Positions 46,371 through 58,485 are shown, numbered from the stretch's first letter. The stretch is 64,000 nucleotides of DNA from Pseudeuparius sepicola (GCA_963920635.1 OY987299.1:28350901-28414900), one strand, 5' to 3'. The notes: generated from the sequence alone by a model not told the origin. Numbers and translations: made by a program.

Positions 46371-46906
46371 AACTCACTAAATTGACACAGGCAGGCTATT
46401 ATAGGGCCACACCTGTTCGATTTTAATTCAATTCTTTCTCAACTTTCTTTAATCGGCCTAAAATGGCGTCTATGCGTCCTACGATAACTTTAGACGGGAT
46501 AAAGGACAGACGATGTGTATTCGTGCAAATTATTTCATTAAAATTGCATAGCAAAGCGCTTTAGGCTAAATAACCATCATCAGTACCACCTGGAAAGAGT
46601 ATGACAATATGTTGGAGAATTGATATCAACGTTGATAAAACTAAATTTCATTTTAAGTTATGTGATACTCGCACATGTCAGGTGTGTAGAAGAAGTTTAG
46701 AACTGATGCAGATGTAACACAAGCATAAATGACAAAGGAACAGCCCATGTCACAGATTAAAAACCATTAAAAAGTAGGTACATACTAACTGGCAAGCATA
46801 ATAAATTGCAAATTATTTTGAACGATGGCAAAGTTGAACAGCCGAATACATTGTGGAAGATGAATACATTGTGGAAGATTTTGAGACATAACCTGCTCGC
46901 GCGAAA
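46371..46906. other. No recognised gene; short tandem repeat near 46843
   Basis: GAATACATTGTGGAAGAT is directly duplicated at 46843-46878. Otherwise featureless. Confidence 0.45.
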
Positions 46907-48081
46907 AACACATAAGGTGTAAATAACACATAAGGTGTAAATACGAAAAAAATTTCGAGTTTGAAATTTGAGTTTCTGGAGATCAGCCCTATTGGTTTGA
47001 GACTAATTTGTGACATAATTTTAGTTTCCAAGATTCACGTATGCCTTGGAAATTATGCATGAAGAAACTAATTTTCCACATCAGTAAAGTGCCCTTTCTG
47101 TAGGTTCTACGACAAAATTTTATTAAGGAAACTTGTTCAGAATGAAAAACTGAGTAGGTTTGCGAAATTTCGAAAGTCTATCTAAGTTGGGAATCGGGAA
47201 CATTTGGCACTTAGAATAGTATATTACGCATAGCGAGAGTTGTAAACAGCTTATTACGTAGATATGAGTGGAAAAGTTGCGCACGAGTCGCGCAGCGGCA
47301 AGTGCTGTAATTCCATGAGTATGTCGTAATAAGCTTGCAACTCGAGTTTTGTATTATAATTTTTCTTCGACGAAAGAAAAACTATTATAATAGATAAACT
47401 ATACTTCTGATTATCTGACAGGCAACAATTAGTATGTTCGTTAGTTGCTATGGTGACGCGGATGCCGCGCTAACAAGGCACCCGTGATAATTGCGTTTTA
47501 ATTAAGAACAGATACGTAATTTTTTTTTTACGTGTCAGTTATTACGTGTCAGTCATTACGTATAAGTGTTCCTAACAATGGACTTACTTATAACCTAAAC
47601 CGTCACTTAATATAGGTATGTTACTAGCATAGGAGTAGAATAAATACTTATTTTGCTAACTCCACACACCAAAACTTTGTTTTTTGTAGGTTTTAAGGCA
47701 AAATGTTATTAAGAAAACTTGTTCACAATGAAAAACTGGATAGGTGTGAAAAATTTCAAAAGCTACTACAGCAGTACTTTTATTTTTGTGCGTTTTAGTC
47801 GACCTAGACTTTCGAAAATTTTCACACCTATACAATTTTTCATTATGCACAAGTTTTCTTAATAACATTTCGCAAACCTACTCAGTGTTTCATTCTAAAC
47901 AAGTTTCCTTAATAACATTTTGTCGTAAAACCTACAAAAAGGGTTTGTTGATGTGGAAAATTAGTTCTTTCATAATTTCCAAAATTTCCAAAATTATGTC
48001 ACAAATTAGTTTCAAACCAAAGCAGGGCTGATGCCCAGAAGCTCCAATTTCAACTCGATTTTTTTTTATTTACACATGTGT
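46907..48081. mobile_element. Inverted-repeat element, about 1.2 kb
   Basis: Arms at about 46930-47175 and 47870-48081 are mirror images, sharing for example ACTAATTTGTGACATAATTT, CTAATTTTCCACATCA and TTATTAAGGAAACTTGTT. A second nested pair (47662-47763 against 47815-47875) lies inside, and a third short pair spans 47235-47350. Ends are not resolved; no CAGGGTG termini. A short direct duplication AACACATAAGGTGTAAATA sits at the left end. Confidence 0.6.
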
Positions 48082-48189
48082 GAACTTAATCTGGGGTATA
48101 TGTATAGTAAAAATATTTTTTAAGGATTTGTGGCTCTCCGAGGGGCGCTTACGAAAGAAATGATGCAGGGCCGTCGGGTTGTTCCCAAA

Positions 48190-48605
48190 CGGCGCCGTGC
48201 GGCCCCAAGACCCACTCGTGTAACCCGGCGAACAAAATTTATGCACAAAATAAATTGGCTTTTTTTGTATGGAAATACATGTGCCCGTACGTACGGAATG
48301 ATTATTTGGGGCTTAATGTGAATTTTCCCGAAAATTACCGCCTACGCCGTCGGCGGCTTTAATGCGAAAAAATGTAATTTTCGCCGTAATCCCACACATA
48401 GGAATAATGGCGGTTGTTTCGCGTAAACTGGAAGCTAATTCGCTCCTCGTATTAACATAGTGGGCGAAAATGGCCGGAGTTACCCCCGCGGATTATCCCT
48501 CCTGTCATAAATAATTCCGGGCGATGGCCCACGGCTAAGCACTTTATGAATTTATCGCCCGGAGATAATTACCGCGATGCCGATTAATTTTGGCATGGAA
48601 AAAGT
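48190..48605 (+). repeat. Dispersed repeat D, uninterrupted copy
   Basis: GC-richer than the surroundings; aligns part by part with 44990-46370. No reading frame is conserved between the copies, so it is treated as non-coding. Family unknown. Confidence 0.7.
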
Positions 48606-49984
48606 ATGAAGTTCAGAAGTCTTAACTTAGCACATAGACTATAATAACTGCTTAGTAATCTCACCATATCTTAGTTGCTTTGACTACATTCTCGCCAAGG
48701 GCCTCTTGCTCCAATGTATGTGGAAAATTGTCCTACCTCGGAAGAGCGTGAGATAATAGTATATTATGCAATAAGTTTTATAAACGTCATTTTAGTCATG
48801 GGTTTTATTAAAAGCATGAGCGGAGCGGAGAGTAGCGAAACCAGTGCGTATAATAGAACAAGTTTATACAGGAGTTTGTAAAACGTGCTGTTTTCTCTAC
48901 TTTTTCAATATGTGTATAAAAAATTAACACAGGGATTTTAATAATTTGTTAAATGTTAATAAAGATTAACAAAGCTGTATGTGTATTATAAAATACGTGA
49001 GACGGAAATCGCCCTTAGTAGAGTTTTGACGCAATATTTTGATATATGACACGGTGATAAGTGTCAGTATGTGTTAGATACTTCGAGTTATTATGCTTAG
49101 CTGTGCGGCTTGTGGCCCTTCCCTGACCGCCAAAACTAAAATATTTGAGGATAATAAGCCATCGGTAAGTAATTTTGTGATTTAAATTAACTTTTGAGGC
49201 CATGCACCAAAGTGTCATAGGCGTTTGTGTAGGTACCTACTTCTTCATAATTGGAAATTTAAAATTAGAATTGCTGTATTATCAAGGATTCCCAAACTTA
49301 AAGACATAAACGTGCCTTATAATTTTTTGTCTATATTGTAGGTACTGATTTCACGAAAAATTAGGATTTCTGCCTTGATTAGTTTGTCGAAACAACGCGC
49401 GCCACAAAAACGGAAACAGCATCCCGCCATATTATGCAGTCCCGGTAGAGCGTTAAGCCCAAATTTGCTCTTTCCTGGGGTTCTTTATTCAAAGTTTATC
49501 ACTTCTCACCACAAAATCATGTTACTGACAGAAGTTATACCCATAAAGCATATTTTAATAAGGTTTTAATATTTTGAGGTTGATCAAACCCACAGAAACA
49601 AAACACAACTCTATAGATAAAAAAATATATAACCTTGAATTAACAAAAATGTAGTTTTGTATAAAGAATGCGAGAATCTACTATAGGTTCCGTTGCCAAC
49701 AGTTCGTGCCTTCAGGTGTTAGGTCAAGTGTTACGTTTAAAAGTCCACTGTCACCAGCACTATGAAAATACATAGTTAAAAAAATTACAAACTACACTCG
49801 ACTAAGTAAACATCAAGCCTCACATGAAAAAGCACAAACAATACTGTTATCTTCTTAGAAACGTAAATTTAACGTCACTTAAACACCACATACCAGAAAA
49901 ATCGAAAGTAGCTTACAATAAAAAAATATATACCATGTTTATTATTATGTATATTATACTGTCATGTACTATCATTAGTAAATA
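48606..49984. other. No recognised feature
   Basis: AT-rich; frames up to 67 codons, no domain. Confidence 0.45.
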
Positions 49985-50111
49985 AATTATTATCTCGACT
50001 TAGCCAAAAGGCATTCGCACTCCCTCTACGGGGAACATTCACTCAGATCCCGGGTATCCCGGATACCAAAAGGATCTGGCTCGGACGAGACCCTTGCCAT
50101 GTTATCGGGCC

Positions 50112-50620
50112 TTAGGTGACATTGATGTTGTTGGATGATCCTGCGTTCCCCATGAATTTCCTGACGGTTCGGGCTGTCGCAAGTAGGACCGCTTTCTGCA
50201 TGGACCTGTAAAGACTATCAGTTAGACCCAGCTCCTTGATGTTTCTTAGCAAACTTTTTGGTATAACACCAGTTGTTGACAAGATGATTGGAATCGTCTG
50301 GACGTTCTCCATTTCCCATTGCCTTCTAATTCGTTCTTCTAAATCTCTGTACTTCGCGATCTTCTCCACTTGCTTCACACGCAGGTTGTTGTTGTTCGGG
50401 ATGGCCACATAAATCAGAGTTGTCTGCCTAGAAATTTTATCAACTATTATAAGGTCCGGTCTGTTATGGGCAACTCGTTGATCTGTCAGAACTGTACGAT
50501 CCCAGTACATCTTGTAGTTGCTGTTCTCAAGAACAGGCTCAGGTGTGTAGTTGTAATATGGGACCCTCTCTGCCTGCACAAGCAGCAGCTTTTCCGCCAG
50601 TTCCTGGTGCAAGATCTTGG
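50112..50620 (-). pseudogene. C-terminal PD-(D/E)xK endonuclease domain of an R2/R4-type LINE
   Basis: From about residue 48 of a 215-codon open frame: LHQELAEKLLLVQAERVPYY, YTPEPVLENSNYKMYWDRTV, HNRPDLIIVD, LIYVAIP, EKIAKYRDLEERIRRQWEM, then IPIILSTTGVIPKSLLRNIK and a QKAVLLATARTVRKFMG tail to the stop at 50112. RPD...D...KYxxL is the restriction-like endonuclease pattern of R2/R4-clade LINEs. The frame is uninterrupted, so this piece is fairly young. The N-terminal poly-Asn run comes from the AAT microsatellite and is not part of the domain. Confidence 0.8.
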
Positions 50621-50657
50621 AATTATTATTATTATTATTTTTATTATTATTATTATT
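50619..50657. repeat. ATT trinucleotide microsatellite
   Basis: About thirteen ATT units with one TTT interruption. It is the 5' border of the LINE fragment. Confidence 0.95.
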
Positions 50658-50809
50658 TAAGGAATTCCATGTAGATGTAGGTACTGTCACACCGATTAAA
50701 TATCCAAAAATCAGAAATAGGTATTTAGGTACTACGGAATTCCTACTGTCGTTCGGCATGGTTAGAATCGCCAGCAGTGAATTTATATTTATTGATACAG
50801 GTTTCTATA

Positions 50810-52111
50810 CAGGGTTTCCCGACGAAAACTTGACCCCCTCCCAAAATTATAAAACCGAAAAATATTTGAAAAATCTCCGAGACCCATCGATTTTTGTTCT
50901 TTGGGGGTAGTTTTTTTGACAGTCAAGCCAACCCGATATGTTCATCCCCCTAATCCCTAACAACCCCAACTTTAAAATTTCAAATAGAACTACCCGCCTG
51001 GTGGCACACCATTTTAAAGCCCTTTTTATTGCGAATACAGTGATGTATGGTTTTTAGATTTCTGTTGAGATTTGACAGAATTATTGGCTGAAAACGGAAA
51101 GTTGACAATCCACTGTACGCTTAGTAATTTCTACACAAATGTCCGCCACTAATAAGTTTTTTATCTACTACACACGTCCAAATTAACTAGTTTTTAATTG
51201 ACGTGTCAATCAGTTTACAAAAAAGTCGCAAATGAAAAAGCTGCAGCAAAACAAAAAAGTTCATACGAATTCAAACCTTATATCTTTTTAAAATATGTAA
51301 CAAAAAGTCACTGTCACAAAAAAAGTTCCCGTTTTTTTTGCTTGTAAAAACGAAATCGTTAGTTTCAGCCTGCTATTGAAAGTGGACAAGTATTTTCGAA
51401 ACGGTTTATTCTATCGCGGAAAGGGTAGAAATGTTGCAATTTGTTATCGAAATCATGATTGCGCTAAAGCTACAGCACGAATTGCAATAATTTCTAACCT
51501 TTCCGTGATCGAATAAACCATTTCAAAAACACGTTTGCACTTTCGATAGCAGGCTGAAACTAACGATTTCGTAGTTACAAGCAAAAAACGGGGACCTTTT
51601 TGTGACAGTGACTTTTTGTTATTTTAAAAAGATATAAGGTTTGAATTCGTATGAACTTTTTGTTTTGCATCAGCATTTTCATTTGTGACTTTTTGTAAAT
51701 TGATCGACACGTCAATAAAAACTAGGTAATTTGGTCATGTGTAGTAGATAAAAAACTTATTAGTGGCGAGCATTTGTGTGCAAATAAGAAATTAGTACGC
51801 GTATACAGTGGATTGTCAACTTTCCGTTTTTAGCCAATAATTCTGTCATATCTCAACAGATTTCTAAAAACGACGCATCACTGCATTCGCAATTAAAAGG
51901 GCTTTAAAATGATGCGCCACAAGTGGGGTAGTTCCATTTTAAATTTTAAAGTTGGGGTTGCGAGGGATTAGGAGGATGAACATATCGAGTTGGCTTGACT
52001 GTAAAAAAAATCCCCCCAAGAACGAAAATCGACGGGTCTCGGTGAATTTTCAAATATTTTTCGGTTTTCTAGTTTTTGGGGGGGGGGTCAAGTTTTCGTT
52101 GGGAAACCCTG
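50810..52111. mobile_element. 1.3-kb almost complete palindrome, TA-flanked
   Basis: Ends CAGGGTTTCCCRACGAAAAC in inverse orientation, with TA at 50808-50809 and 52112-52113. The two arms (about 50810-51440 and 51475-52111) are near-identical mirror copies; the loop is only about 35 bases (around TCGAAATCATGATTGCGC). A deletion derivative lies at 18914-19295. No coding remnant. Confidence 0.95.
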
Positions 52112-52323
52112 TATAGACTTAGATCAATCGATTTTAGTTAAATTATTGAACACACCAATTCAATGGTTTGCCCCTCCCAGAAATTAATTGCAAAGTACAA
52201 CTCTTGAAGTGATTAACTCAAAAGCACTAACGAATAAATTCTCCCCAAAACTTGATCCTATTACCTACTGTTAGGTCCGACCTAACGCTTCAATCCAATC
52301 CATTTCGTCTCCCTAAAATCGCC

Positions 52324-52571
52324 TGTCTGGCCGAAAAATGCCCCTCTTTCAAGGAGCCGGGCGAATTTCCTTACGGCATCGCCGCTAACAATGAAAAGGC
52401 GACGAAAAACGCCGCGGCTCCTGAAAGTGCACGTAAACGGCGCGATTTAAAACTTTGTTCCTTTTCAACAAGTCGCTTCATTAAGTTTAAACCGTACGTC
52501 AGGAGTCGAGGCCTTCATTACCGGACGATGGTTTTATGTCTTCGCGACTACCCAACTTCTTTGATCAGCGG
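52324..52571 (+). repeat. Dispersed repeat C, copy 1
   Basis: Shares CCTTACGGCATCGCCG, AACAATGAAAA, the CGATTTAAAACTTTRTTCC block, TTTTCAACAAGT, GCTTCATTAAGTT and ATGGTTTTATGTCTTC with 54400-54650, in the same orientation and at the same spacing. GC-rich. Frames are not conserved between copies (indels), so non-coding. Confidence 0.7.
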
Positions 52572-54399
52572 CGTAGGGGAATGATATTTAAGGGTCAGAA
52601 CGAGATTATAATGGACCAGAACCAGATTATAATGGTTCAGGATGACCAAAGACCATCGAATTGATAAGTAGGTACTATGGAAGTCGCACAGGTGTGATTT
52701 TCATTATTGCTTGGGGCAGCCAACTCTAGAGAGAGATAGGTTCCAAATGACAATAAGTAAGACAAGCACGCGTAATGAACGTGTCGGCTGATTCAGGCAA
52801 AGGATGTATAAAGGGATGTTGCATAATATTAATGGGCAAATTTAATGGGCATGTTCCGTAATTCTCTTTATTATATGATCTGTATTCCGTAATTCGGGAC
52901 TTGTTTTGTAGGAATGAGACTTTTTCCTAGTTCAATTCGATGTTTGTAACAGCCATTTTAAATATAACCACAATTATGTAAAAATTGCAGAGAAAAAGTA
53001 GTGAATTAATTTAAAAAAAAATTACAAGGAAATTTTATGTACCTGGAAGTAAATGAAGACCAATAAAATACAAATTCCAAAATAAAAGTTTATTTTAAAA
53101 TAAAGGCGACAAAATATCTAGGATAAGGTGTACATTTTCAACTTTAATTACTTATCTTAACTGATTTATTAATTTTAAAATTCAATTTAATAAGAAAAAC
53201 CTCTAAGACAGGTATAGCTTTTACATATTTTTATATAATTTTTAATGTTCAGGCATTTAACAAAAAGAATTACAAATAAGTACCTTTATTGCAGGGACCA
53301 AAACCTTAATTTCCCTCTTTGACTACGAAGAGCTAGGTTCATTAGCACAATATTTTGCCAGTTTTTCCCTTGATAGAGTTTCTATCATAAGATGACTTGG
53401 AAAATAAAAAACTGTAGTAAGTAATTACATAGTTTTTAAGTTTGCACTGCCCAAAATTCTCTATGAAATCGCTCTCAATAAAATGTTGACAAGTAAATAC
53501 TTGTAGACGGTACAAAATTTTTCCTTTTTATTGCTGCAATCCACTTGTCTCTAATATCACCTTATCTCTTGGAAAACTGCAAAGTTATTAGCAAAGACTT
53601 TTAAAACTTTACATATTTAATAATAAGACTTACTAATGATAAGAAACCCCACTATTCTTATTCTTTCCGCCCGGTTTGGTACATCCAAATACACAACAGG
53701 AGTTGACCATCTTTTTTGTAATCGATAACCTACAACTACAACAGAGAGAATATAACCACATAGCTAAATTAAATTTTCTCTCTGATAAAAATATTATACC
53801 AAATACCATTTAAGAAAACTCAACGCCGTTTTATACAAAACTAACGCACCACGACACGAACTCAAATCAAATATAAATATAATAATTATTGGGACAGAAG
53901 GAAAATGACGTTTAACAATGGAACTCGTCTGAAGCACAGGACAGAAAAAATAGAAGTTAGGACAAACAGTTTCACGTTTTACCTATTTTGTGTTATGTGG
54001 TATTTGCCGGAATCAGCTGATTTATTTACTATTTCACTTACTCAAGTCTGGCTGCCAGTTTCTCTCTCTATACACTCCTTCCAGCAACTTGTCAATTCAA
54101 TGACCAAAGACACAAACCAAAGGTGTGCATCTTTGTCCAACAATAACAGTTACAGAAACTCTAACTGTCCAAACATCTATCAGAAAAATTACGTCTTATA
54201 TAAATACCTTCACTGATAACTTGATCATGAAGACAAGTATCATAATCAAACTTCAAAGAGAACTTTCAAAATTTGTTTTAAATTCTTGACACGGGTTGGC
54301 GCAACTGCGAACTCCACATTGAGTTCAATACAAATATCGAACGAATGCTAGGGGATTAGTCCTTCAAGAATAAATTGTCCATATAATGCGTTCTGTCTC
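52572..54399. other. No recognised gene; small tandem repeat at about 52596-52630
   Basis: GAGATTATAATGGACCAGAACC is followed by an AGATTATAATGGTTC variant, a two-unit repeat of about 18 bases. The rest is AT-rich and featureless; a 103-codon frame at 53905-54216 shows no domain. Confidence 0.4.
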
Positions 54400-54650
54400 C
54401 TACCCGTCCTAAATGTAACCCCCTTTCAATACGCTAAAGAAATTACCTTACGGCATCGCCGGGCAACAATGAAAACGCGAGGGCGTTTTGAAGTCGGGTA
54501 AACGACGCGATTTAAAACTTTATTCCTTTTCAACAAGTAGCTTCATTAAGTTCAAATCGCAAGAAGGGCGTCAAGGACGGACGAAATAAAGCAGCGGCCA
54601 TTACTGCGCCATGGTTTTATGTCTTCTCGCCTGCCGACAAGCGGCGGGAT
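54400..54650 (+). repeat. Dispersed repeat C, copy 2
   Basis: See 52324-52571. The two copies are about 2.1 kb apart, in direct orientation, and diverged by substitutions and indels. Confidence 0.7.
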
Positions 54651-54949
54651 ATCGGCACGAAATGGGCTTTAAGCGCAAGCCTGGAAAGTTTCGGACGTTT
54701 CAGGGGCAAGAAGTTTCCGGAATTCCGCAAGGTCTTCCTTCGAAGATGGAGTTGGTGAAGGAGGTTCTAAATAACTACGTTCACAGAAAAAAAGTAGTAC
54801 TTAATATCAATGTACACCGATTGTTGAGCAATTTTTCATTGCGGCAATGTATAAAACATTAATATCATGAATAGGATTTGTTAAAATCATAGTAAGAAAA
54901 ATACTGTACGTTAATATAACAAACTCATGTTTATTAAATGTTGTTTAAC
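54651..54949. other. No recognised feature
   Basis: Transition from GC-rich repeat C into AT-rich DNA. Confidence 0.4.
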
Positions 54950-55345
54950 CAACAACAAATTACAATAGTTTAACGATTGGTTAATTTAATGTAAATGTTC
55001 CTGAATTTAACGTATTAGTACATACATACCAGGAACAGATAGTTTCAGCACAGAAATAAAACGTACCTAAGTAGGTATATCAAATCAACGAACAATACGT
55101 TGATTTAACAACTTGTTTGTTGATTCAACAAAACCTTACATAGACTTCTTCCGTACATTAATTTAATGATCCATTAAATCAATGTATTCCGTTGTTAATA
55201 TTCTGTATTCATTCAAAGAACAGTACATTGATTTTAAAAGTTATTTGTTAATTCAACAAAATTGTACATAGAATAATTCTTCAGTAGATACATCAATTAA
55301 ATGTACCGGTACTTGATTCAATAACTGCATACATTAACGTCTAAA
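54950..55345. repeat. Degenerate array of TTGATTYAAC / CATTAATTTAATG motifs, part 1
   Basis: Near-palindromic cores recur every 20-45 bases: TTAATTTAATG, CGTTGATTTAAC, TTGATTCAACA, CATTAATTTAATG, CATTAAATCAATG, TTAATTCAACA, ATCAATTAAATG, TTGATTCAATA. They are often preceded or followed by GTACAT or TACATAG. Too diverged for a clean consensus, but clearly non-random. Not a known satellite to me. Confidence 0.6.
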
Positions 55346-56159
55346 TAACATAAACACTCATTTATTTTTATCGCTAGTATGTATTCAGTAAAGTTTCTAA
55401 TTTTGAATATACCTATATGGTTAAATATTGCTTTCTCAAAGCATTTTATTCAGGCGTATTTAGGCGTTGAAATACATAATATTATCTCTTTAACTAGGTA
55501 ATTGATTTATTATCATTAGTTTATTATTTGTATAACAGATTTCTAACAACATCTCTGGATGTATTCTTTTACTGAATGTCTATATATTTATAAAAGAATA
55601 TAAATAGTAGGCTTTGGACAGTTACTGCTGTAAAACTAAATAAATGATGCAATTTGCCGCTTTCCATTTAGTTTCCGTTGATTTATTTTTCCATTATACT
55701 TTATTTTTAAAAAATCTAATTTTTGTAGGGTTATGTTGGTGCGTTAATTTTGTCCAGGAGTTTATTTGAGTAACATTTAAATCTTTTATTTACAATTCTT
55801 TGAGGCTTTTCCAAAAGTAAACAAATGAGAATTAACATTTAAATAAGAGATGCTTTGGCAGTGTACACTTCTGTACCTTTTTTTAAACGCAATGCCAAAA
55901 AAATGCTATAGGTACTTTCTGTAATAATGAATTTTAATATATCAATATTATATTAATAATAAAAGAACAAAAAAAATACTGTCAGCTGGAGATAGCCATA
56001 TTTTGGTAAGTAATAACAGAACGTAATGACTTTTGTATTATTACAACATTTTGTTCAAAATCAATTTTTAGTTTATTTTAGGTACAAAACGTAGGCACTG
56101 TATCTATCCCCTAAATAACTGATTAGTTTCTGTGCAAAATTTTCGATAAATTATCTGAG
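55346..56159. other. AT-rich interval between the two array parts
   Basis: Largely lacks the array motif; may be an insertion that split the array. No gene recognised. Confidence 0.4.
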
Positions 56160-56560
56160 GTTTTAAGTGTTAACAAATCCATACGTTAATTCAACGCACA
56201 GTGTTCATAGTATTAATGGACACATTCATTGTTTCAATGTAAAGTATTTTAAAATTTAAAAAAACATATTCATTAATTCAATGTGTTCGTGGTAGTTCGT
56301 AGTAGATATTAACGAGGAACTTCATTGATTTAATTTAAAAGTGTACATAATGTAATAATCGCATTCATCAATTCGATGTACAGGTTTCATGCTATTAATA
56401 CAAACTTTAATTGTTTTAATGTAGGCAGTGTTTAATGTTAACGAATATCGTTCATCAATTAAATCGTTCGTAGTATCAATAAACAACCACATTGATAAGA
56501 AAATTAACGTAGGTACAGCTAGTCATAATATTAACAAGACTTTACGTTGGACAAATATTA
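56160..56560. repeat. Degenerate array, part 2
   Basis: Units of about 40-50 bases of the type [TATTAA..] + CATTCATTRATTCAATGT + spacer recur about eight times (for example CATTCATTGTTTCAATGT, TATTCATTAATTCAATGT, CATTCATCAATTCGATGT, GTTCATCAATTAAATCG). Each is separated by a TRTTAAY element. Related to part 1. Confidence 0.65.
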
Positions 56561-57063
56561 ATAAACCTTTTGTTAGCTAAACGAACTTTTTTATTAATAT
56601 TATCTTTTTCGTTCAGTGATTACCTATACGGATTAGCCCGGTACTTATGTACCGCATTGTTGAAACCGTCCGCAACAAATCCTGCTACACCAACTTTCAA
56701 ACTCCAATTTTGGAGCAAAAACAAATTAAAATAGATACTTCTAATGCCTTATAATTCTTCGGACTTGATACTAAGTTGAGATTTAGGTATTTTCGAGGGT
56801 ATTTTGATTTAGTTATTAGTAATTTTTTGCAAAATATTTGGTGTAGCGAGCGGAACTATCAACAATGGTTATGACAATGCGCACTTCGTTTTTTTTATAA
56901 TTAAAATAAGTATTAGAATAACTAACCGATATACGATCTAATAGGTACATCCAGCAAGTTATATGTTTGGTAATACGGGAGCAACTATGATTAAATAACA
57001 CGTTGAAAATAAAATAAACTCTAAGGAGACAAAAGACTTCTAACATTAACATTGAAGAATGTA
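56561..57063. other. No recognised feature
   Basis: AT-rich; nothing supported. Confidence 0.4.
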
Positions 57064-57706
57064 CAGACTGAGTCATTTTCGATGATTTTATGGGGTATCT
57101 GCGTTATTTGTATAGATAGAAAAAAACAAGGTAGGTGTTCATGAGTTAATTTTTTGAGATATTTACGATGCTCAAAACAGATCTCTGATATCTCCAATAC
57201 TTTAGGAGATACAGGGCGTTTTTGAAATTTTTGCTATTTTTTACAATTATCATAGCTCATTTGTTTTTAAACCTATATATTTTGTTGAAAACGCTTTATA
57301 CGCACTTTTTTACGTAGAATCCACTGGAGTAAACAGTTTTTCTAAAAAATAGTTATTTTACCTACCAAGGCACTGAAGTTCAACTTAATAATTCAACTTC
57401 AGTGCCTTAGTACATAAATAACTATTTTATAGAAAAACGGTTTACTCCAATGGATTCTACGTAAAAAGTGCGTATAAAGCGTTTTCAACGAAATATATAG
57501 GTTTAAAAACAAATGAGCGACGATAATTGCAAAAATTTGAAAAACGCCCTGTATCTCCTAAAGTATTGGAGATATCAGAGATCTGTTTTGAGGATCGTAA
57601 ATATCTCAAAAAATTCTCAAAAAACTCATGAACACCTACCTTGTTTTTTTCTATCTATACAAATAACGGAGATACCCCATAAAACCATCGAAAATGACTC
57701 AGTCTG
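57064..57706. mobile_element. 643-bp near-perfect palindrome, TA-flanked
   Basis: Left end CAGACTGAGTCATTTTCGAT and right end ATCGAAAATGACTCAGTCTG, TA at 57062-57063 and 57707-57708. The arms are nearly identical over their full length and meet at AAGGCACTGAAGTTCAACTT / inverse around 57366-57408, with almost no loop. The same centre occurs in the half elements at 29811 and 31136. A full transcript would fold into a long hairpin of about 320 bp. No coding content. Confidence 0.95.
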
Positions 57707-57708
57707 TA

Positions 57709-58485
57709 CTGTTATTCTCAGTTATTCATAATTACTTTTCCTGTAGTATCTGGCGCATGTAAATAGCCCACAAAAGGAGCACAAGGCGGATGTCTCCAAA
57801 TAGACCGCTGCGAAAACGTATCAGGGGCTGATCTCACGCTATGATTACAATGCGAGTTAACGTGGAGATTGGGTAAGATTGCATAACGTCGATATCGCGC
57901 CTCCCGCTGCTCCCACTCGTACATTTTAGGGAAATCCTCTCTATCCGGGCTTGCCGGGGAGATTGAACGTTGCCGTGTCATAAACTTTGATTTTTTTTCT
58001 GTCGCGCATCGTGCGCAGCGTACGTAAGTAGAATTGGAAATGAGATGAGGTAGTATGGCCGCGATCTAGGGGCATATTCGGCGCTGGGGGGTTTCTTTGG
58101 GTATACGTCGGATTTTGGGTTACGTAAGAAGTTTAGAATAATTTATTTTTATCGCAATTTATTTACACACAATTTTAACATAAAAGGGGAAACAAATATA
58201 GCCTATAGGACAGGTTTTTTAAGCTTGGAGCGATGAAATCTGGACTGTAAAGGCATTTTGTATGTAGCATTTTTTCAAAGTCTTATTAAAGAAATCAATG
58301 CACATACAAATGTCATTTTGTCATTTTGTAGGTACCTACCTAATTATACCTACATAATCTTGACAATCAAAATTTAATTTATTAACTCGAAATATTCTGA
58401 CATCCTTGGTTGTTGCCGTTGATCTTCTTCATTCTACAATTATTCTTAAAAATTGAAAAAATAGTCCATCTTCTTACAGTGGAGT
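57709..58485. other. Spacer with moderately GC-rich block (about 57740-58100)
   Basis: An 87-codon minus-strand frame at 57718-57981 has no recognisable domain. No repeat partner found. Confidence 0.4.

Larger units (their letters stand above)
49985..50660 (-). mobile_element. 5'-truncated LINE with restriction-like endonuclease (R4/Dong-like), bordered by TAA repeats
   Basis: The minus strand encodes the C-terminal endonuclease region, followed by a 3' UTR of about 120 bases (ATGGCAAGGGTCTCGTCCGA, CAGATCCTTTTGGTATCC). The 5' edge lies in (AAT)n at 50619-50657 and the 3' edge runs into TAATAATTTATTTA. Dong elements of the R4 clade are known to insert into TAA repeats, so the borders fit. 5' truncation is typical of LINE integration. 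Confidence 0.75.

Noticed and set aside
50619..50759. N-terminal 47 residues of the LINE frame including poly-Asn
   Set aside because: Encoded by an AAT microsatellite and unrelated flank; not part of the LINE protein.
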